Below, piece after piece: positions 49,700 to 60,583 of a stretch of 64,000 nucleotides of DNA. Position 1 is the first letter of the stretch. Each line of letters starts with the position of its first letter. The translations under genes and the position numbers were made by a program. The notes below the pieces were generated by a model. That model made no database searches. It had not been told where the DNA came from and saw nothing but the letters and a program-made list of their open reading frames with translations. Source of the stretch: Lentimicrobiaceae bacterium (GTDB lineage Bacteria; Bacteroidota; Bacteroidia; Bacteroidales; JALOCA01); NCBI GenBank assembly GCA_023227965.1, contig JALOCA010000015.1, positions 1 through 64,000 on the forward strand, given 5' to 3'.

Positions 49700-51319
49700 T
49701 TAACGTAGCTCTTTCAAACGTCTTTTTTGTGTGATGGAAAAGGCAGCTACCAACACAAGCAGAATACCCGAAATGTAGTAACAGGCTCTTCCAATGAAAT
49801 CGCCGTAGCGAACATAAAAAGTTATTGTATCGTTCGCATTGATTTGTTGTTTGATAACAGCGGGAGTCCAGTATGGGGTTGCCTGTGTAATGTCGCCTCT
49901 TTGGTTTACAAAAGCGGAAATCCCGGTATTTGCCGAGCGGGCTATGCTTCTGCGGGTTTCTATCGCCCTAAGCGATGAAAAAGTGAGATGTTGGCGATGC
50001 CCGGGAGTGTTTCCCCACCATCCGTCGTTAGTAATTACAAAAATTAACTCGGCACCATTGCGGACAAAACTTGCCACATATTCACCGTAAACCGATTCGT
50101 AACAAATTATCGGGGCAATGCTTAACTCACCTACTCTGAAAGGAATCTGCAGAGGGTCGGTACCCAGGCTTCCTACCGTACCTCCCAGGTCAATGGCAAA
50201 ACTTTCCATAAAGGTAAGATACTTTGCAAATGGCATCATCTCAACGCCGGGAGTAAGTTTCGACTTGTGGTGCGTTTGTAAGCCTACTGAAGTGTCAATC
50301 AATGCAGCGGTGTTGTAAGCATCATAATATTCGTCAGCATCCCTGAACTTTCGGGCGGTATGGGTAGGCGGCTCGCCGGGCAGAAAGACCTTCCGGGATG
50401 AAAGTCCTACCACCATTTTTGTATTGGGAAATTTTCTTAAAAATGTACGTATGCTGTCGAAACTTTTTGATTGGTTCATATAGTTTTCCCAGATATATTC
50501 CTGGATGGCACTTTCGGGCGTAACGATGAATTGTACCGAAGAGTCGGTTTTGGTGGCGGCAAGCTGTAGCAACCGCCGTGTAATTTCCTGAGGAGGAAAA
50601 TCGTATTGTTCGGTATAGGGATTGATATTAGGTTGAACAACCAGTACATTGACGGGTTTTTGCACTTCTGTGTAGGAATTGTACCTGATTACCGAGAAAA
50701 TCATAGGCACCATTGCCAGCAGTAGTGTTCCCAAGCTATAACCTGCCAGGAGAAGGCTACACTTTTTTTGTACAAACCATTGCCTGTAAAGAAGAAAAAT
50801 ACAAATATTTACCAAAAGTATCCACAGACTTCCGCCTAAAGCGCCAGTATATTCATACCATTGCACCCATTGCGGATAGGAGGCAAAACCATTGCCAAGG
50901 TTAAGCCAGGGCCAACTCAGATCCCAGTCGAGGTGGTGAAATTCAAAAGCTGTCCAATACAAAATTAAACCCAGATAGCCCACCCATTGTCTGGAGAAAA
51001 GGCGGTGTGTAATATGGAATAATGTAAAAATTGTACTTAAAAACAACGTATTAAAAAGCAGGGCAAAAATAACCCCCACTAAAGTTGAATTGTAAATCCA
51101 CCAGGTGGTGAATAGGTTCCAGATAAAAAAGCTCAGAAAAGCATATCCAAAGATACCAAAAGCATGGTTAATTTTTCTTTCGGAAAAGTGATAGTATTCA
51201 ATGATAAGCAACGGAACTAATGCTACAAGCAGGAAAAGGGGAAATCCTCCTGCTGGCCAGGAAACTGTAAGTAGCACTCCAGAAAGGACAGATAAAAAAA
51301 CTTGATAAATTTTTTTCAT
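49700..51319 (-). CDS. lnt: Apolipoprotein N-acyltransferase
   Basis: 539 residues. Eight or so N-terminal membrane helices (about 5-215) and a periplasmic nitrilase-like domain (about 225-500), followed by a last helix. Catalytic Glu in FIVTPESAIQE, Lys in the LTPGVEMMPFA region (HHKSKLTPGVEMMPF), and Cys in APIICYESVYGEYV are present. The enzyme adds the third acyl chain to lipoproteins, of which several are encoded in this window. It lies 109 bases after hflX on the same strand and has its own -7 box. Confidence 0.93.
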   Translation of the reverse strand: MKKIYQVFLSVLSGVLLTVSWPAGGFPLFLLVALVPLLIIEYYHFSERKINHAFGIFGYAFLSFFIWNLFTTWWIYNSTLVGVIFALLFNTLFLSTIFTLFHITHRLFSRQWVGYLGLILYWTAFEFHHLDWDLSWPWLNLGNGFASYPQWVQWYEYTGALGGSLWILLVNICIFLLYRQWFVQKKCSLLLAGYSLGTLLLAMVPMIFSVIRYNSYTEVQKPVNVLVVQPNINPYTEQYDFPPQEITRRLLQLAATKTDSSVQFIVTPESAIQEYIWENYMNQSKSFDSIRTFLRKFPNTKMVVGLSSRKVFLPGEPPTHTARKFRDADEYYDAYNTAALIDTSVGLQTHHKSKLTPGVEMMPFAKYLTFMESFAIDLGGTVGSLGTDPLQIPFRVGELSIAPIICYESVYGEYVASFVRNGAELIFVITNDGWWGNTPGHRQHLTFSSLRAIETRRSIARSANTGISAFVNQRGDITQATPYWTPAVIKQQINANDTITFYVRYGDFIGRACYYISGILLVLVAAFSITQKRRLKELR

Positions 51320-51336
51320 GTGTGAATCTTGAATTG

Positions 51337-51344
51337 CAAAAATA
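51337..51344 (-). promoter_or_regulatory. -7 box of lnt (TATTTTTG)
   Basis: Minus-strand TATTTTTG, 17 bases before the ATG at 51319, between hflX and lnt. Confidence 0.45.
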
Positions 51345-51428
51345 ATAAACCCATGTTGCCCCCGAAACTTCTCCCGATGAATTTAACAAAAGCCACATGT
51401 TGTTTTAATAATTCCACATGCCACGGGT

Positions 51429-52580
51429 TTAATACAAAAAGTTATTGTAAGGGTAACGTATGGCATGGATTTTTTTAACTTCGTTGTAAAGCAATGTTTT
51501 AAATTCTTCCAGGTTGATTTTTTGGGTGGCGGAAATAAAAATTGCAGGGGCATTGTTTTTTGCCATCCATGAGTTCTTAAGTTCGGTGGAGATTGTGTCT
51601 GGAACAACTGGCGGGCAGGCGTCCACTTTGTTAAAGACCATGATTATTGGTTTATCAAAGGCTTTAATTTCGCGAAGGGTTTGGTTTACAACGGCAATTT
51701 GTTCTTCAAAATCAGGGTGCGAAATATCGGCTACATGTAGCAGAAGGTCGGCTTCGGTAACTTCATCCAATGTTGACTTAAAGGACTCCACAAGCCCGTG
51801 CGGCAGTTTCCGGATAAAACCTACGGTATCGGTAAGCAGGAAGGGCAAATTATCAATCACCACTTTACGTACAGTGGTGTCGAGGGTGGCAAATAGTTTG
51901 TTTTCGGCAAAAATATCGGATTTACTGATAAGGTTCATGAGGGTAGATTTTCCAACATTGGTGTAACCTACCAGCGCCACTCTCACCAACTCGGAGCGGC
52001 TTTTCCGTTGTGTGGTTTTTTGTTTATCAATGTGTTTAAGTTTTTCTTTTAGCAGGGCAATTCTGTCGCGGATTACCCTCCGATCGGTTTCAATTTCTTT
52101 TTCGCCGGGTCCACGCATACCTAAACCGCCGCGCTGCTTGGTAAGGTGTGTCCACATTCGGGTAAGTCGGGGCAGCAAGTATTGGTATTGGGCAAGTTCC
52201 ACCTGGGTACGGGCAGTGGAAGTGCGTGCCCGCCTGGCAAAAATGTCGAGGATAAGAGTAGTTCGATCAAGAATTTTGCATTCGAGGCTTTTTTCGAGAT
52301 TGCGGAGTTGAGAAGGAGTAAGTTCGTCATCGAAAACCACCACGTCCACCGAAGCTGCCTTAGCAAACATGACGATTTCTTCCAGCTTTCCTGAACCTAC
52401 GTAAGTTCTTCCATCGGGTTTTTCCAGTTTTTGCACAAAACGTTGCAACGCTTGTCCTCCTGCTGTTTGCAACAAAAATTCCAGTTCATTAAGATGTTCC
52501 TGCGTTTTTGATTCGTTGCTTTCTGGGGTAACCAACCCCACCAAAATAGCATTTTCAGGAATGATGTTTGTTTCGTCCAT
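51429..52580 (-). CDS. hflX: GTPase HflX
   Basis: 383 residues. An N-terminal HflX domain (GGQALQRFVQKLEKPDGRTYVGSGKLEEI; ELTPSQLRNLEKSL; RTTLILDIFARRARTSTA), a coiled linker with GLGMRGPGEKEIETDRR, and a G domain: VALVGYTNVGKSTLMN (G1), LLTDTVGFIRKLPH (G3), VFNKVDAC (G4) and FISATQK (G5). HflX rescues and splits stalled ribosomes under stress in other bacteria. The start is 5 bases downstream of the sprA stop, so it is probably translated from the same transcript. Confidence 0.95.
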   Translation of the reverse strand: MDETNIIPENAILVGLVTPESNESKTQEHLNELEFLLQTAGGQALQRFVQKLEKPDGRTYVGSGKLEEIVMFAKAASVDVVVFDDELTPSQLRNLEKSLECKILDRTTLILDIFARRARTSTARTQVELAQYQYLLPRLTRMWTHLTKQRGGLGMRGPGEKEIETDRRVIRDRIALLKEKLKHIDKQKTTQRKSRSELVRVALVGYTNVGKSTLMNLISKSDIFAENKLFATLDTTVRKVVIDNLPFLLTDTVGFIRKLPHGLVESFKSTLDEVTEADLLLHVADISHPDFEEQIAVVNQTLREIKAFDKPIIMVFNKVDACPPVVPDTISTELKNSWMAKNNAPAIFISATQKINLEEFKTLLYNEVKKIHAIRYPYNNFLY

Positions 52581-52585
52581 GGAGT

Positions 52586-55500
52586 TTATTGTGCCAGCAT
52601 GAATCGCAAACTGATTCCGGCGTTAGTAGTTGAATTGGGGTATTGAGTTGAAACAAATGGATTTGTAATCTGTTTTTCAAAAAATGCCCTAATTGTAAGG
52701 TTTTGGTTCATAACATAATCAGCCGAAATATTTATTGATGTCAGCTTTTTTCCGGCAGAAATCTGGTCAGAGTCTTCCACCAGCCTGCGAAGTACCGTTT
52801 TGTCGTTCCGTATAGAAAGATCGGCTTTGATGTTTAAATCGCTTTTCACCTTGCTTTTCTTGCTTTCGATGCCCAGTGTACGCAACACCAGTTCCATTTC
52901 CTTGAAACGGTAACCCAATCCGAAAACCAGTTCGCTCGACGAAATATCGGTCATCTGGTTGTTGGTAAAGCTCATGGCAAGGTTACGGCTACGTTTGTAT
53001 TCGAAGCGTGTAAGCAAATTGTTAACCCACGTGATGTCAATTCCGAATAGCGGACTGTATTGCTCGGTTATGGTGATAGCATCAATCTGAAATTCGGGAA
53101 TAAAATTGTTGTTTACATCAAGAGAATCGGCGTAGCCGTTATCGGGATTAACGTGGTATAAAATGTTGGAACGGTAAGATGCAACGGAATAGGTTGAGCG
53201 GTACGCATGTGAAATATTTACGTTTTTAACATAATCTTGTAGGAATTCAATCCGGCTTAACCCTCCATAGGTTAGTCGCCAATTAGGTTTGGGGATTCTG
53301 GGGAAAGGGGTAAGGGAAACACTTCCCGAATTTTGACCCGAATAAGCTGCAAGAAACGAAGGAATAAGCACTGCGGTAGAAGTGGCTCCGTAACCCACAG
53401 GATAACCGAGCGAATCGTATTCGCCGCTCCAGTTCGGGTTTTTGGCAGCCAGCCGTTGAGCAATTTCCATGCGGTAGTTTTTCATTTTTTCAAAGGTTTC
53501 CGACTTTTTATCTTCTACATTTTTATCGAAAGATGTATTCCAAACACCGTAAGAAATGGAATAACTGCCAACATCCATCATCGAACTGGTTTCAAACTCC
53601 CCTGTTGTGTAATTATACAGATAGTATTCTTGATGGTTGATAGATTCGGTACGGTCGGCGGTGATATCAATCCTGAGGTCGTTAATAGGTTCGGCGGTTG
53701 CTTTAAACGAAAGATTTTTTGTCTGTTTGGTGAGATAAGGAGTATTAAGCAAAGAGTCGGTTGAAAACCAGCCGTTTCTTTTTCCAATATCACGTATATT
53801 TTCCTGACTTCCAAACACAAAACCTAATCCCGGCGCCATGTCGCTCCAACGATTACCTAAATAATTTGGCTTGGGCATAAATCCCGGTATCAGTGTACCG
53901 TTGGTTTCGGAATAGCTCATCGAACCTTCTTTAATGCCGGTAAGAAGAGTTAAGACGGCATTTTTTACAACTTGTAAATCAATAAAAGGTTTACGGGCAG
54001 CGGAATCCTGAACTTTTTCCTCTTTTTTTGGAGGCTCTTTTTCTGTTCCTGGTTTTTTCCCGGCAGGGAGGCTTCGCGGGGAGGGCTTTTTCCCTTTTGG
54101 GTTTATATTTTTCAGAAATCCGAATTTGCTATATAAGGATGATAATTTAACGTTGGCGTTAATTTGTTTGTTATTTGAATTTTCAATAGTATTTCCCAGT
54201 GCTTCCTGAAGCGACTGTGGTGAAGCTTCCCAACGATAAGTACTTCCGTAACGTGCTGATGCATTGGTAAAATTTAGCAAAGGAATTTTGTTAATCGGGA
54301 TGTTGTATGTTATATTCATGGATTGATTGAACCGTTGCAAGGTGCCAAAACCCAAAATTTCATCTATGATGGAATCCCGTTTTTCTTTGTAATCTTTCTG
54401 GTGTTTATCGAGCTTTCCGGCGGGTTCGTCAATGTAGGCGTTGGCATTAGCGCTGTATTCTAATTTTAACCCTTGCGAAAAGTCGTATTTGAAATCGTAA
54501 ACTCTTGCCCATTCCCAGCTTTTTACGTAGGTGGGTTCAATAATGATGAGCGCCTGGGTGCTTTTATTCCGGTATTTACGTTCGTTATAAGCGCGGTTCA
54601 TGTCGGTTCGGAATGAAAACAGCTTGGGCATTAGGTAAAAATTGAAATCTTTGACCAGTTGCAGTGATTTGTATTTCGAAAGAAACCTAACTTTGTCAAA
54701 AGGTTTAACCGGTTTGGGATTATTAATGAAGTTATATCCAATGCCTCCACGGTAGGTTTTCTTTACATCATATTGTATGTCAATATTTCTGTGATAAATT
54801 TCCGAATAGGCGTAGGTAAAGTCGAAGTTTTCGATGTCATAAACCCGGTTTTTTTTATTGGCACCGGTTTTTTCTTTACGAACATTCATGAAATTGATAT
54901 TTTTGCGCTGGGTATAGTCCTGAACTATTTTTTTGAGCGAGTCCTTGCTTTTTTTGCTTAAATCCTTGAAAAGTACATCCGGATCGAGTGGGTTGTACTG
55001 GGGGTTGCTTTTTGATTCGGAAAAATCGAAATGCATAGGAATTCGCAAACCCGATTTTTCGGGGAAGAATTTGCCTAATTCGAGGTTAGTAGCCACATCA
55101 TACGTAATCAAGGTTTCTTTTTGCCTGTCGTTAATTCTTTTTTCGATGCTTCCAAACCCGGGGGTGCTGTATCCTCCCGAAAAGATTACATTTCCCAGAT
55201 CGGCAAGTGTAGCGTTTAGTCTTCCTGTGGCAGCAAAACCGCTTTTTTCGTCAAAGCCTGATACCCTGAATTCATTGAACCAAAATTCAGCACTTTTTGT
55301 TTTTCCGTCATCGGTATCACTGATACCGCGTTTTTTAGGATTTCGCACCCCTATCATCATTGCTTTTACATCGCTAAGGCTGGGCATACCTACTATTGTT
55401 ATTTTATTGGCTCCGTCGTACACTACATAAGGAAGGGTAGTGGGAATACCGTTGCTGATAATAGCTTCGTTTCGTTGTTGTTTTGCAGCAATAAGGGTTT

Positions 55501-58500
55501 CAATATCAATATTAAATTCATTGTTTTCGGGCCAGATGGCTTCTTTATCACGGGCGCCGGTATGCCAGGGTGTAAATTCAACAGGAATTTCGTATTCGTA
55601 GTAGTTTTCGGTAAAGTCGGAACCCAGACGCAAAAATACGGTAAGGTCACCAGGTTGTAGTCTGTCGTTGTTGTTTAGTTCTTCGGCATGTACGTACATT
55701 TTGATTTTTTTGTACATACGAAAATCGAAATCAGCAGTTTTGAAAGCAGCTCTTGCATCTCCATCAAGCAGGTTGACAACCTTGTAATCTATTGATTGTT
55801 CGTTCATCTGTTGCATGGTGATGGCTCCCATATTTATTTCGCGTTGGATGTCAGGAGGTAAGACATAGGGAATCGGTAAGCGATTTCCATTTTCTTCAAT
55901 ATTTACTGTCGAAACGTCGAATTGGGTTTGATGCTGTTCATCATTGGGCACGTATTCGCCTGCAGAAAGTAAGCTTTGGTCATATTTTCTCCATTCGCCG
56001 CGAACCAGTTCGAGGGTAGCAAAACGGCAAACAATAGAACTGGTGAAATTTTTGAAAAACATACGCATAAAGCGTATAGATTTAAAATCCTGGATGTTAC
56101 CAATTACTTTTTCGGGGTAGCGGATGGGAATTTTAAATTGGTACCAGTTTACTACGGTAGTTTTGTTGTTTTCGAGCCTTACGGTAGCTCCGTGAATATC
56201 GGTGATATAATTTTGCCCGATTTGCATTTTATCTGGTCGCAGATTGACTCTGTATTGGAAATACCGTTCATTAGTATTTAGGGTATTGTCTTTATTGATG
56301 TCTTCAATATTAGGTATAGTAGTTGCGTAGTTATTGCTACTGGCTGGTGAGTTTCCTTCGGAGCCGTTATACATTTTGTATTTTTCGAGTATGCTGCGGT
56401 ACTGGTTGCCTTGGTTATAATCGGTGCCCAGGAAATAATGGTAATCGTCGGCAGAAGGGTCGTTGACAGTTTTGAGATAGGCATCGGATTCAGTGCCGTA
56501 TAAGTCAATAATTTTCTGCAGATAGGTTCCATAAAAAAATGTTTGTTCGTCCTCGTTTCTCAATCCGTCATACCCCACATCTTGGTATTTACGGGCACTT
56601 TCCGAGTTGTCGAAACCGGGGATAAGAGCTTGCAGTTTGGGAACTCTTCCCCAGATAGTAGTATCTACTTCTGTAATAGTTGTGGAGGTTGGCAATCCAT
56701 TTTCGTAACTTTTCCGGCTATCGCGCAAAATGTCTTCTGATATATCTCCCAGATTGATGTATAAATCGCCCCCATCATTCAGGGTATCACTGGCAAAAGG
56801 ATCCATCATCCAGAACTCAATGTACTCCACATTCGTTGCTTCAAAATCGGTAGTTTCCATTTTTCGCATGATACCACCCCAACGGGTTTCGGGATTGTTT
56901 AGGATTCCGGCGGAGTTCAATCCTTCCGAAATACCTGGTATACGATTTACATCATAATTGTATTGTCCTCTTTCTGAAGGATAATAAGCCAGGTTAAGAA
57001 TAGGAAGATTCATCTGTTGCCCGTTTTGTGGGTCAGCATTCGGAAATACTTCCTTTTCAAGAACAGGACGAACTGCATTTTTCGATAGTTCATTTTTATC
57101 AACATTGGCGGGCTTTATGGTGCTGTTTCTTTCATAAAACAGGGGATCAATAACATACCATGCCAATTTTGCACGGTTGAAACCATATTCTATGCCTATA
57201 CCCGGTGCTGCTTCTGGAAACATACCTCTTTCTATTTGTCCCTGAGGTGTACTGGCAAGAAACCAGTTGGCAATGGGTGCACTCTTTAAGTCAATGGTAG
57301 ATTCACTGCCTTCAAAATCATCGATATAAGAAGTTCCCGCACTGCCAATGGCGCTTGAGTGTCCTGGAATAAAATGGGCAAATTCACCGGCAAACGATAT
57401 GCGTGAAGGCGCTTTGGTGGTAATAAAGGGAAGTTTGTCAACCAATTTGGTAAGCAGACGTGATTCGCTTTGGTAATTTACGTCCATGCCCCAGATGGTA
57501 TTGGAAATGGGGTCGTATCCGAAGTTAGTTTTTTGTGTCAGCGGACGTTCACGCATATTCAGGATGGTTGCACCAATTTTAAAATCGTTGCTCAGGGCAT
57601 GTTCAATATGTGCACCCATCAAACGCTGGGTTTGCACGTTAAACATAGCATTGTTTTCGAGGCTTATTCTAATAGGGGTTCCAGAATTGAGGTAGCCGTC
57701 GTTGATGATTCTTACCATACCTAAGGTGTAATCCACAGTGTAGTCAATGTTTTCCTGCAGTTGTATTCCGCCAGCCATCACTTTTACCGATCCCTGGGGA
57801 ACGTTTAGCGCATTGAGCGAAATTTCGGAACTGGCGCTGGATTTGTAAATTCCGTCGAGAACAAATTTGTTTTTGGCAGGGTATTGCTGGGCAATGGTTT
57901 TGGTTGTGGAATACAGGGAGTCGTAACAATATTTATTGGCAAGTTGTTCGTCCTGTAGTTTGTTCCGAAGGTATTGTCCGAAAGGCTCCAGCATAGTGAA
58001 ATAAACTCTGCCGTTGGATGATTGAATGGTTCCTCCGTTTGAGGCGGCTCCGTCAAGAAAATCGAACATTCCATCGTGGGGCGGGTTGCTTTGCGGGTCG
58101 AGATTATCAAAATTAAATACCTGGAGCAAGGGAACACCTTGCAGTTTCCCTTCTGTAAAATAGCCTGTAGGAACACCATTTTCGTTGCCCGAATACAAGA
58201 TGTTCAACATAAAGTCGTCACGGTTTACCTGGTAAGCTCCTATGGAATACACGTTTTTCATCATCAGGTCCCACATAGGAATCCGGGTGTTGAGTGCTGT
58301 ACTTTTGAGCAATTTTACTACGAGGCATTGCGGTGCATTGATTCCCTGGTCAGAAAATTCACCCAACTGATACACCTTGTTATCTCCGATAACGGTATAT
58401 TGAATGGCAACACCCAACGCCTGGTCGGAGTTTAGCGTAGTATTAAGCGAAATAAAACCGAGTTTACTATTATAGGTATATTCCTGCGAATTTAATTTAC

Positions 58501-59818
58501 GTGCACTTTCAATTACTTCGTAATCCTGTCCGGGAACTAAATTCTTTCTTACCAGGTAATCGGAAGCCTTGTTGATGTTTCGCAGATTAGTGGTGTCGGG
58601 TAAAATCGAAAGAATATTATTCGACAGGTTGAAGGGATAGCTTCCACCGACATTAGGGTAAATGATGTCCTTGCGGTAAGGGTTGTATTCACCCAAATCG
58701 GCAAGAGCAACTATGTTACGGTTGTCCTGCACGGCGGCACCTATTTGGGTAACCCACACTTCAATTTTGGTAATATTGATATTCGACATTACCACGGGAA
58801 GTTTCGAAAGACCCTCTTCATAGTGATTTCTGAAGTATTCGGCAATAAAAAAGTGCCGGTTTTCTTCGTATGCGTCGGCTTTGATACTGAATTTATTGGT
58901 TTGTGCTCCTCCCTGAACGGTAATACTTTGGGTTTGGCTTTTTTGCTCGGAATACACCCCTGTTACAGTGGTTTTACCGAATTGTAATTGAGTTTTTATC
59001 CCGAAAAGGCTCTGGCTACCGGTAATCAAGGTACTGTTGAGAGGCAATGTAACGTCGCCAGCTTCAATCAATTTGATGATTTCGTCTTCCTTTCCTTCGT
59101 ATTTTAACTTGAGTTTGTTTTCAAATTCAAAAGAAGCTTCTGTGTTGTAGTTAGTTTGAAATTCAATTTTATCGCCTATTTTGGCGGTAGCATTCAACTG
59201 GATTTTTTCTTTAAAATCGAAATTGGTAGTACGGCGCTGGCGAACGTTAAGCGAAGCATTATCACTTTTATTGGAAATAATTCCGAAAATGAGTTCAGCA
59301 GAGCCCTGGGGACGAATGTCAATAGTGTTCCCACCGAAAATTCTGTCGAAGGCTTCTCCGCCGATACGGATTGGCTGGAGAATTCCCGTAGAACTGGCTT
59401 TTCCGGATGCTCCCGCCCTGCTTTTCCAATAGTTGTCGAGTGAGCGTTGCATGTCTAAGCGTTGGTATTCTTCAAAGGTCATAACCGCAGGGTATCCCAG
59501 CGGTCTGGAACCTGCTTTTTTATTGAAAATATACTGGTTATTTTGGGGGTCGTACTCTTCGCTTGTTGTGATGTTAGCAGGTTCTTTCAGGTACAGGGGA
59601 TTGTAATCCTGTTGTGGCAGGGGGTTGGTAATATCCTGTTTTATGGGATAGGGCAGAGTACTGTCGCCTCCGGGCAAAGTATCGGGTGGAGGTACGGCAA
59701 CATAATTTTTAGTTATTTGTACATGGGCTTGTACTGCCCATACAAATAAAAGTATAACCAAGATGGCTGAAAAAGTAAAAATGTATTTCGGGGGCTGCTT
59801 CAAATTCAATAACCTCAA
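52586..59818 (-). CDS. sprA: T9SS outer-membrane translocon SprA (Sov)
   Basis: 2410 residues, the usual size of SprA. A signal anchor (about 10-32) is followed by the family's N-terminal region (YRPLGYP-like GSRPLGYPAVMTFEEYQ; SLDNYWKSRA; IDIRPQGSAELIFGI), then a very long beta-barrel domain with many family segments (GSAGTSYIDDFEGSESTIDLK; RMFFKNF; WYQFKIPIRYPEKVIG), and the C-terminal strands ending SLRFMLAQ. SprA forms the 36-strand outer-membrane channel through which T9SS cargo passes. The start is a TTG; no ATG occurs before residue about 112, and the signal segment begins right after it. It is 17 bases downstream of ruvA. In other Bacteroidota, to my recollection, maeB, ruvA and sprA are also neighbours. 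Confidence 0.95.
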   Translation of the reverse strand: MRLLNLKQPPKYIFTFSAILVILLFVWAVQAHVQITKNYVAVPPPDTLPGGDSTLPYPIKQDITNPLPQQDYNPLYLKEPANITTSEEYDPQNNQYIFNKKAGSRPLGYPAVMTFEEYQRLDMQRSLDNYWKSRAGASGKASSTGILQPIRIGGEAFDRIFGGNTIDIRPQGSAELIFGIISNKSDNASLNVRQRRTTNFDFKEKIQLNATAKIGDKIEFQTNYNTEASFEFENKLKLKYEGKEDEIIKLIEAGDVTLPLNSTLITGSQSLFGIKTQLQFGKTTVTGVYSEQKSQTQSITVQGGAQTNKFSIKADAYEENRHFFIAEYFRNHYEEGLSKLPVVMSNINITKIEVWVTQIGAAVQDNRNIVALADLGEYNPYRKDIIYPNVGGSYPFNLSNNILSILPDTTNLRNINKASDYLVRKNLVPGQDYEVIESARKLNSQEYTYNSKLGFISLNTTLNSDQALGVAIQYTVIGDNKVYQLGEFSDQGINAPQCLVVKLLKSTALNTRIPMWDLMMKNVYSIGAYQVNRDDFMLNILYSGNENGVPTGYFTEGKLQGVPLLQVFNFDNLDPQSNPPHDGMFDFLDGAASNGGTIQSSNGRVYFTMLEPFGQYLRNKLQDEQLANKYCYDSLYSTTKTIAQQYPAKNKFVLDGIYKSSASSEISLNALNVPQGSVKVMAGGIQLQENIDYTVDYTLGMVRIINDGYLNSGTPIRISLENNAMFNVQTQRLMGAHIEHALSNDFKIGATILNMRERPLTQKTNFGYDPISNTIWGMDVNYQSESRLLTKLVDKLPFITTKAPSRISFAGEFAHFIPGHSSAIGSAGTSYIDDFEGSESTIDLKSAPIANWFLASTPQGQIERGMFPEAAPGIGIEYGFNRAKLAWYVIDPLFYERNSTIKPANVDKNELSKNAVRPVLEKEVFPNADPQNGQQMNLPILNLAYYPSERGQYNYDVNRIPGISEGLNSAGILNNPETRWGGIMRKMETTDFEATNVEYIEFWMMDPFASDTLNDGGDLYINLGDISEDILRDSRKSYENGLPTSTTITEVDTTIWGRVPKLQALIPGFDNSESARKYQDVGYDGLRNEDEQTFFYGTYLQKIIDLYGTESDAYLKTVNDPSADDYHYFLGTDYNQGNQYRSILEKYKMYNGSEGNSPASSNNYATTIPNIEDINKDNTLNTNERYFQYRVNLRPDKMQIGQNYITDIHGATVRLENNKTTVVNWYQFKIPIRYPEKVIGNIQDFKSIRFMRMFFKNFTSSIVCRFATLELVRGEWRKYDQSLLSAGEYVPNDEQHQTQFDVSTVNIEENGNRLPIPYVLPPDIQREINMGAITMQQMNEQSIDYKVVNLLDGDARAAFKTADFDFRMYKKIKMYVHAEELNNNDRLQPGDLTVFLRLGSDFTENYYEYEIPVEFTPWHTGARDKEAIWPENNEFNIDIETLIAAKQQRNEAIISNGIPTTLPYVVYDGANKITIVGMPSLSDVKAMMIGVRNPKKRGISDTDDGKTKSAEFWFNEFRVSGFDEKSGFAATGRLNATLADLGNVIFSGGYSTPGFGSIEKRINDRQKETLITYDVATNLELGKFFPEKSGLRIPMHFDFSESKSNPQYNPLDPDVLFKDLSKKSKDSLKKIVQDYTQRKNINFMNVRKEKTGANKKNRVYDIENFDFTYAYSEIYHRNIDIQYDVKKTYRGGIGYNFINNPKPVKPFDKVRFLSKYKSLQLVKDFNFYLMPKLFSFRTDMNRAYNERKYRNKSTQALIIIEPTYVKSWEWARVYDFKYDFSQGLKLEYSANANAYIDEPAGKLDKHQKDYKEKRDSIIDEILGFGTLQRFNQSMNITYNIPINKIPLLNFTNASARYGSTYRWEASPQSLQEALGNTIENSNNKQINANVKLSSLYSKFGFLKNINPKGKKPSPRSLPAGKKPGTEKEPPKKEEKVQDSAARKPFIDLQVVKNAVLTLLTGIKEGSMSYSETNGTLIPGFMPKPNYLGNRWSDMAPGLGFVFGSQENIRDIGKRNGWFSTDSLLNTPYLTKQTKNLSFKATAEPINDLRIDITADRTESINHQEYYLYNYTTGEFETSSMMDVGSYSISYGVWNTSFDKNVEDKKSETFEKMKNYRMEIAQRLAAKNPNWSGEYDSLGYPVGYGATSTAVLIPSFLAAYSGQNSGSVSLTPFPRIPKPNWRLTYGGLSRIEFLQDYVKNVNISHAYRSTYSVASYRSNILYHVNPDNGYADSLDVNNNFIPEFQIDAITITEQYSPLFGIDITWVNNLLTRFEYKRSRNLAMSFTNNQMTDISSSELVFGLGYRFKEMELVLRTLGIESKKSKVKSDLNIKADLSIRNDKTVLRRLVEDSDQISAGKKLTSINISADYVMNQNLTIRAFFEKQITNPFVSTQYPNSTTNAGISLRFMLAQ

Positions 59819-59835
59819 AATTAAATCCGATCAGT

Positions 59836-60426
59836 TTATAATATTTTTAACGCACTTTTTATCAGCTCTTCTGCTGATAAATTATTTCCATTTGGTGTGG
59901 CTGTAATAATTTTATCGAGGGTTTTTTCCACTACACTTTTACTAAACCCCAGTATTGCTAAACCTGATAACGCTTCAATTTTTCGGGTATTGTGTGCAAT
60001 GGCTAAAAATTCGGTACTCGTTTCGCCTTTGCCAAATTTATCTTTCAGATCAATAATAATGCGTTGGGCTGTTTTTGCACCTATACCTTTTACACCCTGC
60101 AGCACATCTACTTTCCCGGTAATTATTGCCTGTTTCACTTCGGCTGTGGTAAGCGACGAAAGTATCAGCCTTGCCGTATTTGCACCTATGCCTGAAACGT
60201 TTATCAATTGTCTGAAAAGCGAACGTTCGTCCTCGGTGGCAAAGCCGTACAAAATCTGAGCGTCTTCACGTACAACAAGATGGGTGAGCAAGCGAAAATG
60301 GGAAGCCTCTTTTAGCAACGAAAATGTTTGCAACGAAATGTGAAGAAAATACCCCATTCCATTGTTTTCCAAAACCACATAAGCCGGATTTTTTTCCGTT
60401 ATATCGCCTTCAATAAATGCGTACAT
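59836..60426 (-). CDS. ruvA: Holliday junction helicase subunit RuvA
   Basis: 196 residues. Motifs: MYAFIEGDITEKNPAYVVLENNG in the OB-fold (split in my reading at ITEK), HLVVREDAQILYGFA, LFRQLINVSGIGANTARLIL with the HhH acid pins region, GVKGIGAKTAQRIIIDLKDK, and a C-terminal ALSGLAILGFSKSVVEKTLDKI domain that in relatives contacts RuvB. It binds four-way DNA junctions and guides branch migration. Upstream of sprA; probably co-transcribed. Confidence 0.95.
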   Translation of the reverse strand: MYAFIEGDITEKNPAYVVLENNGMGYFLHISLQTFSLLKEASHFRLLTHLVVREDAQILYGFATEDERSLFRQLINVSGIGANTARLILSSLTTAEVKQAIITGKVDVLQGVKGIGAKTAQRIIIDLKDKFGKGETSTEFLAIAHNTRKIEALSGLAILGFSKSVVEKTLDKIITATPNGNNLSAEELIKSALKIL

Positions 60427-60469
60427 AGGCTTTCTTTGCTAATTTTTTAAAAAACTCTTAAAAAGCAGG

Positions 60470-60477
60470 CAAAAATA
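60470..60477 (-). promoter_or_regulatory. -7 box of ruvA-sprA-hflX (TATTTTTG)
   Basis: Minus-strand TATTTTTG, 43 bases before the ruvA ATG at 60426. No distinct -33 box is visible. Confidence 0.4.
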
Positions 60478-60583
60478 CAACTTTTCGTGAAAAGAAAAGT
60501 TTCGTTTTTTACCAGGGTCTGTTTAGTACCATCAGCAAATTTAATTTTTTATCGGAATAAAATACAAAGTACGCACAATTTTA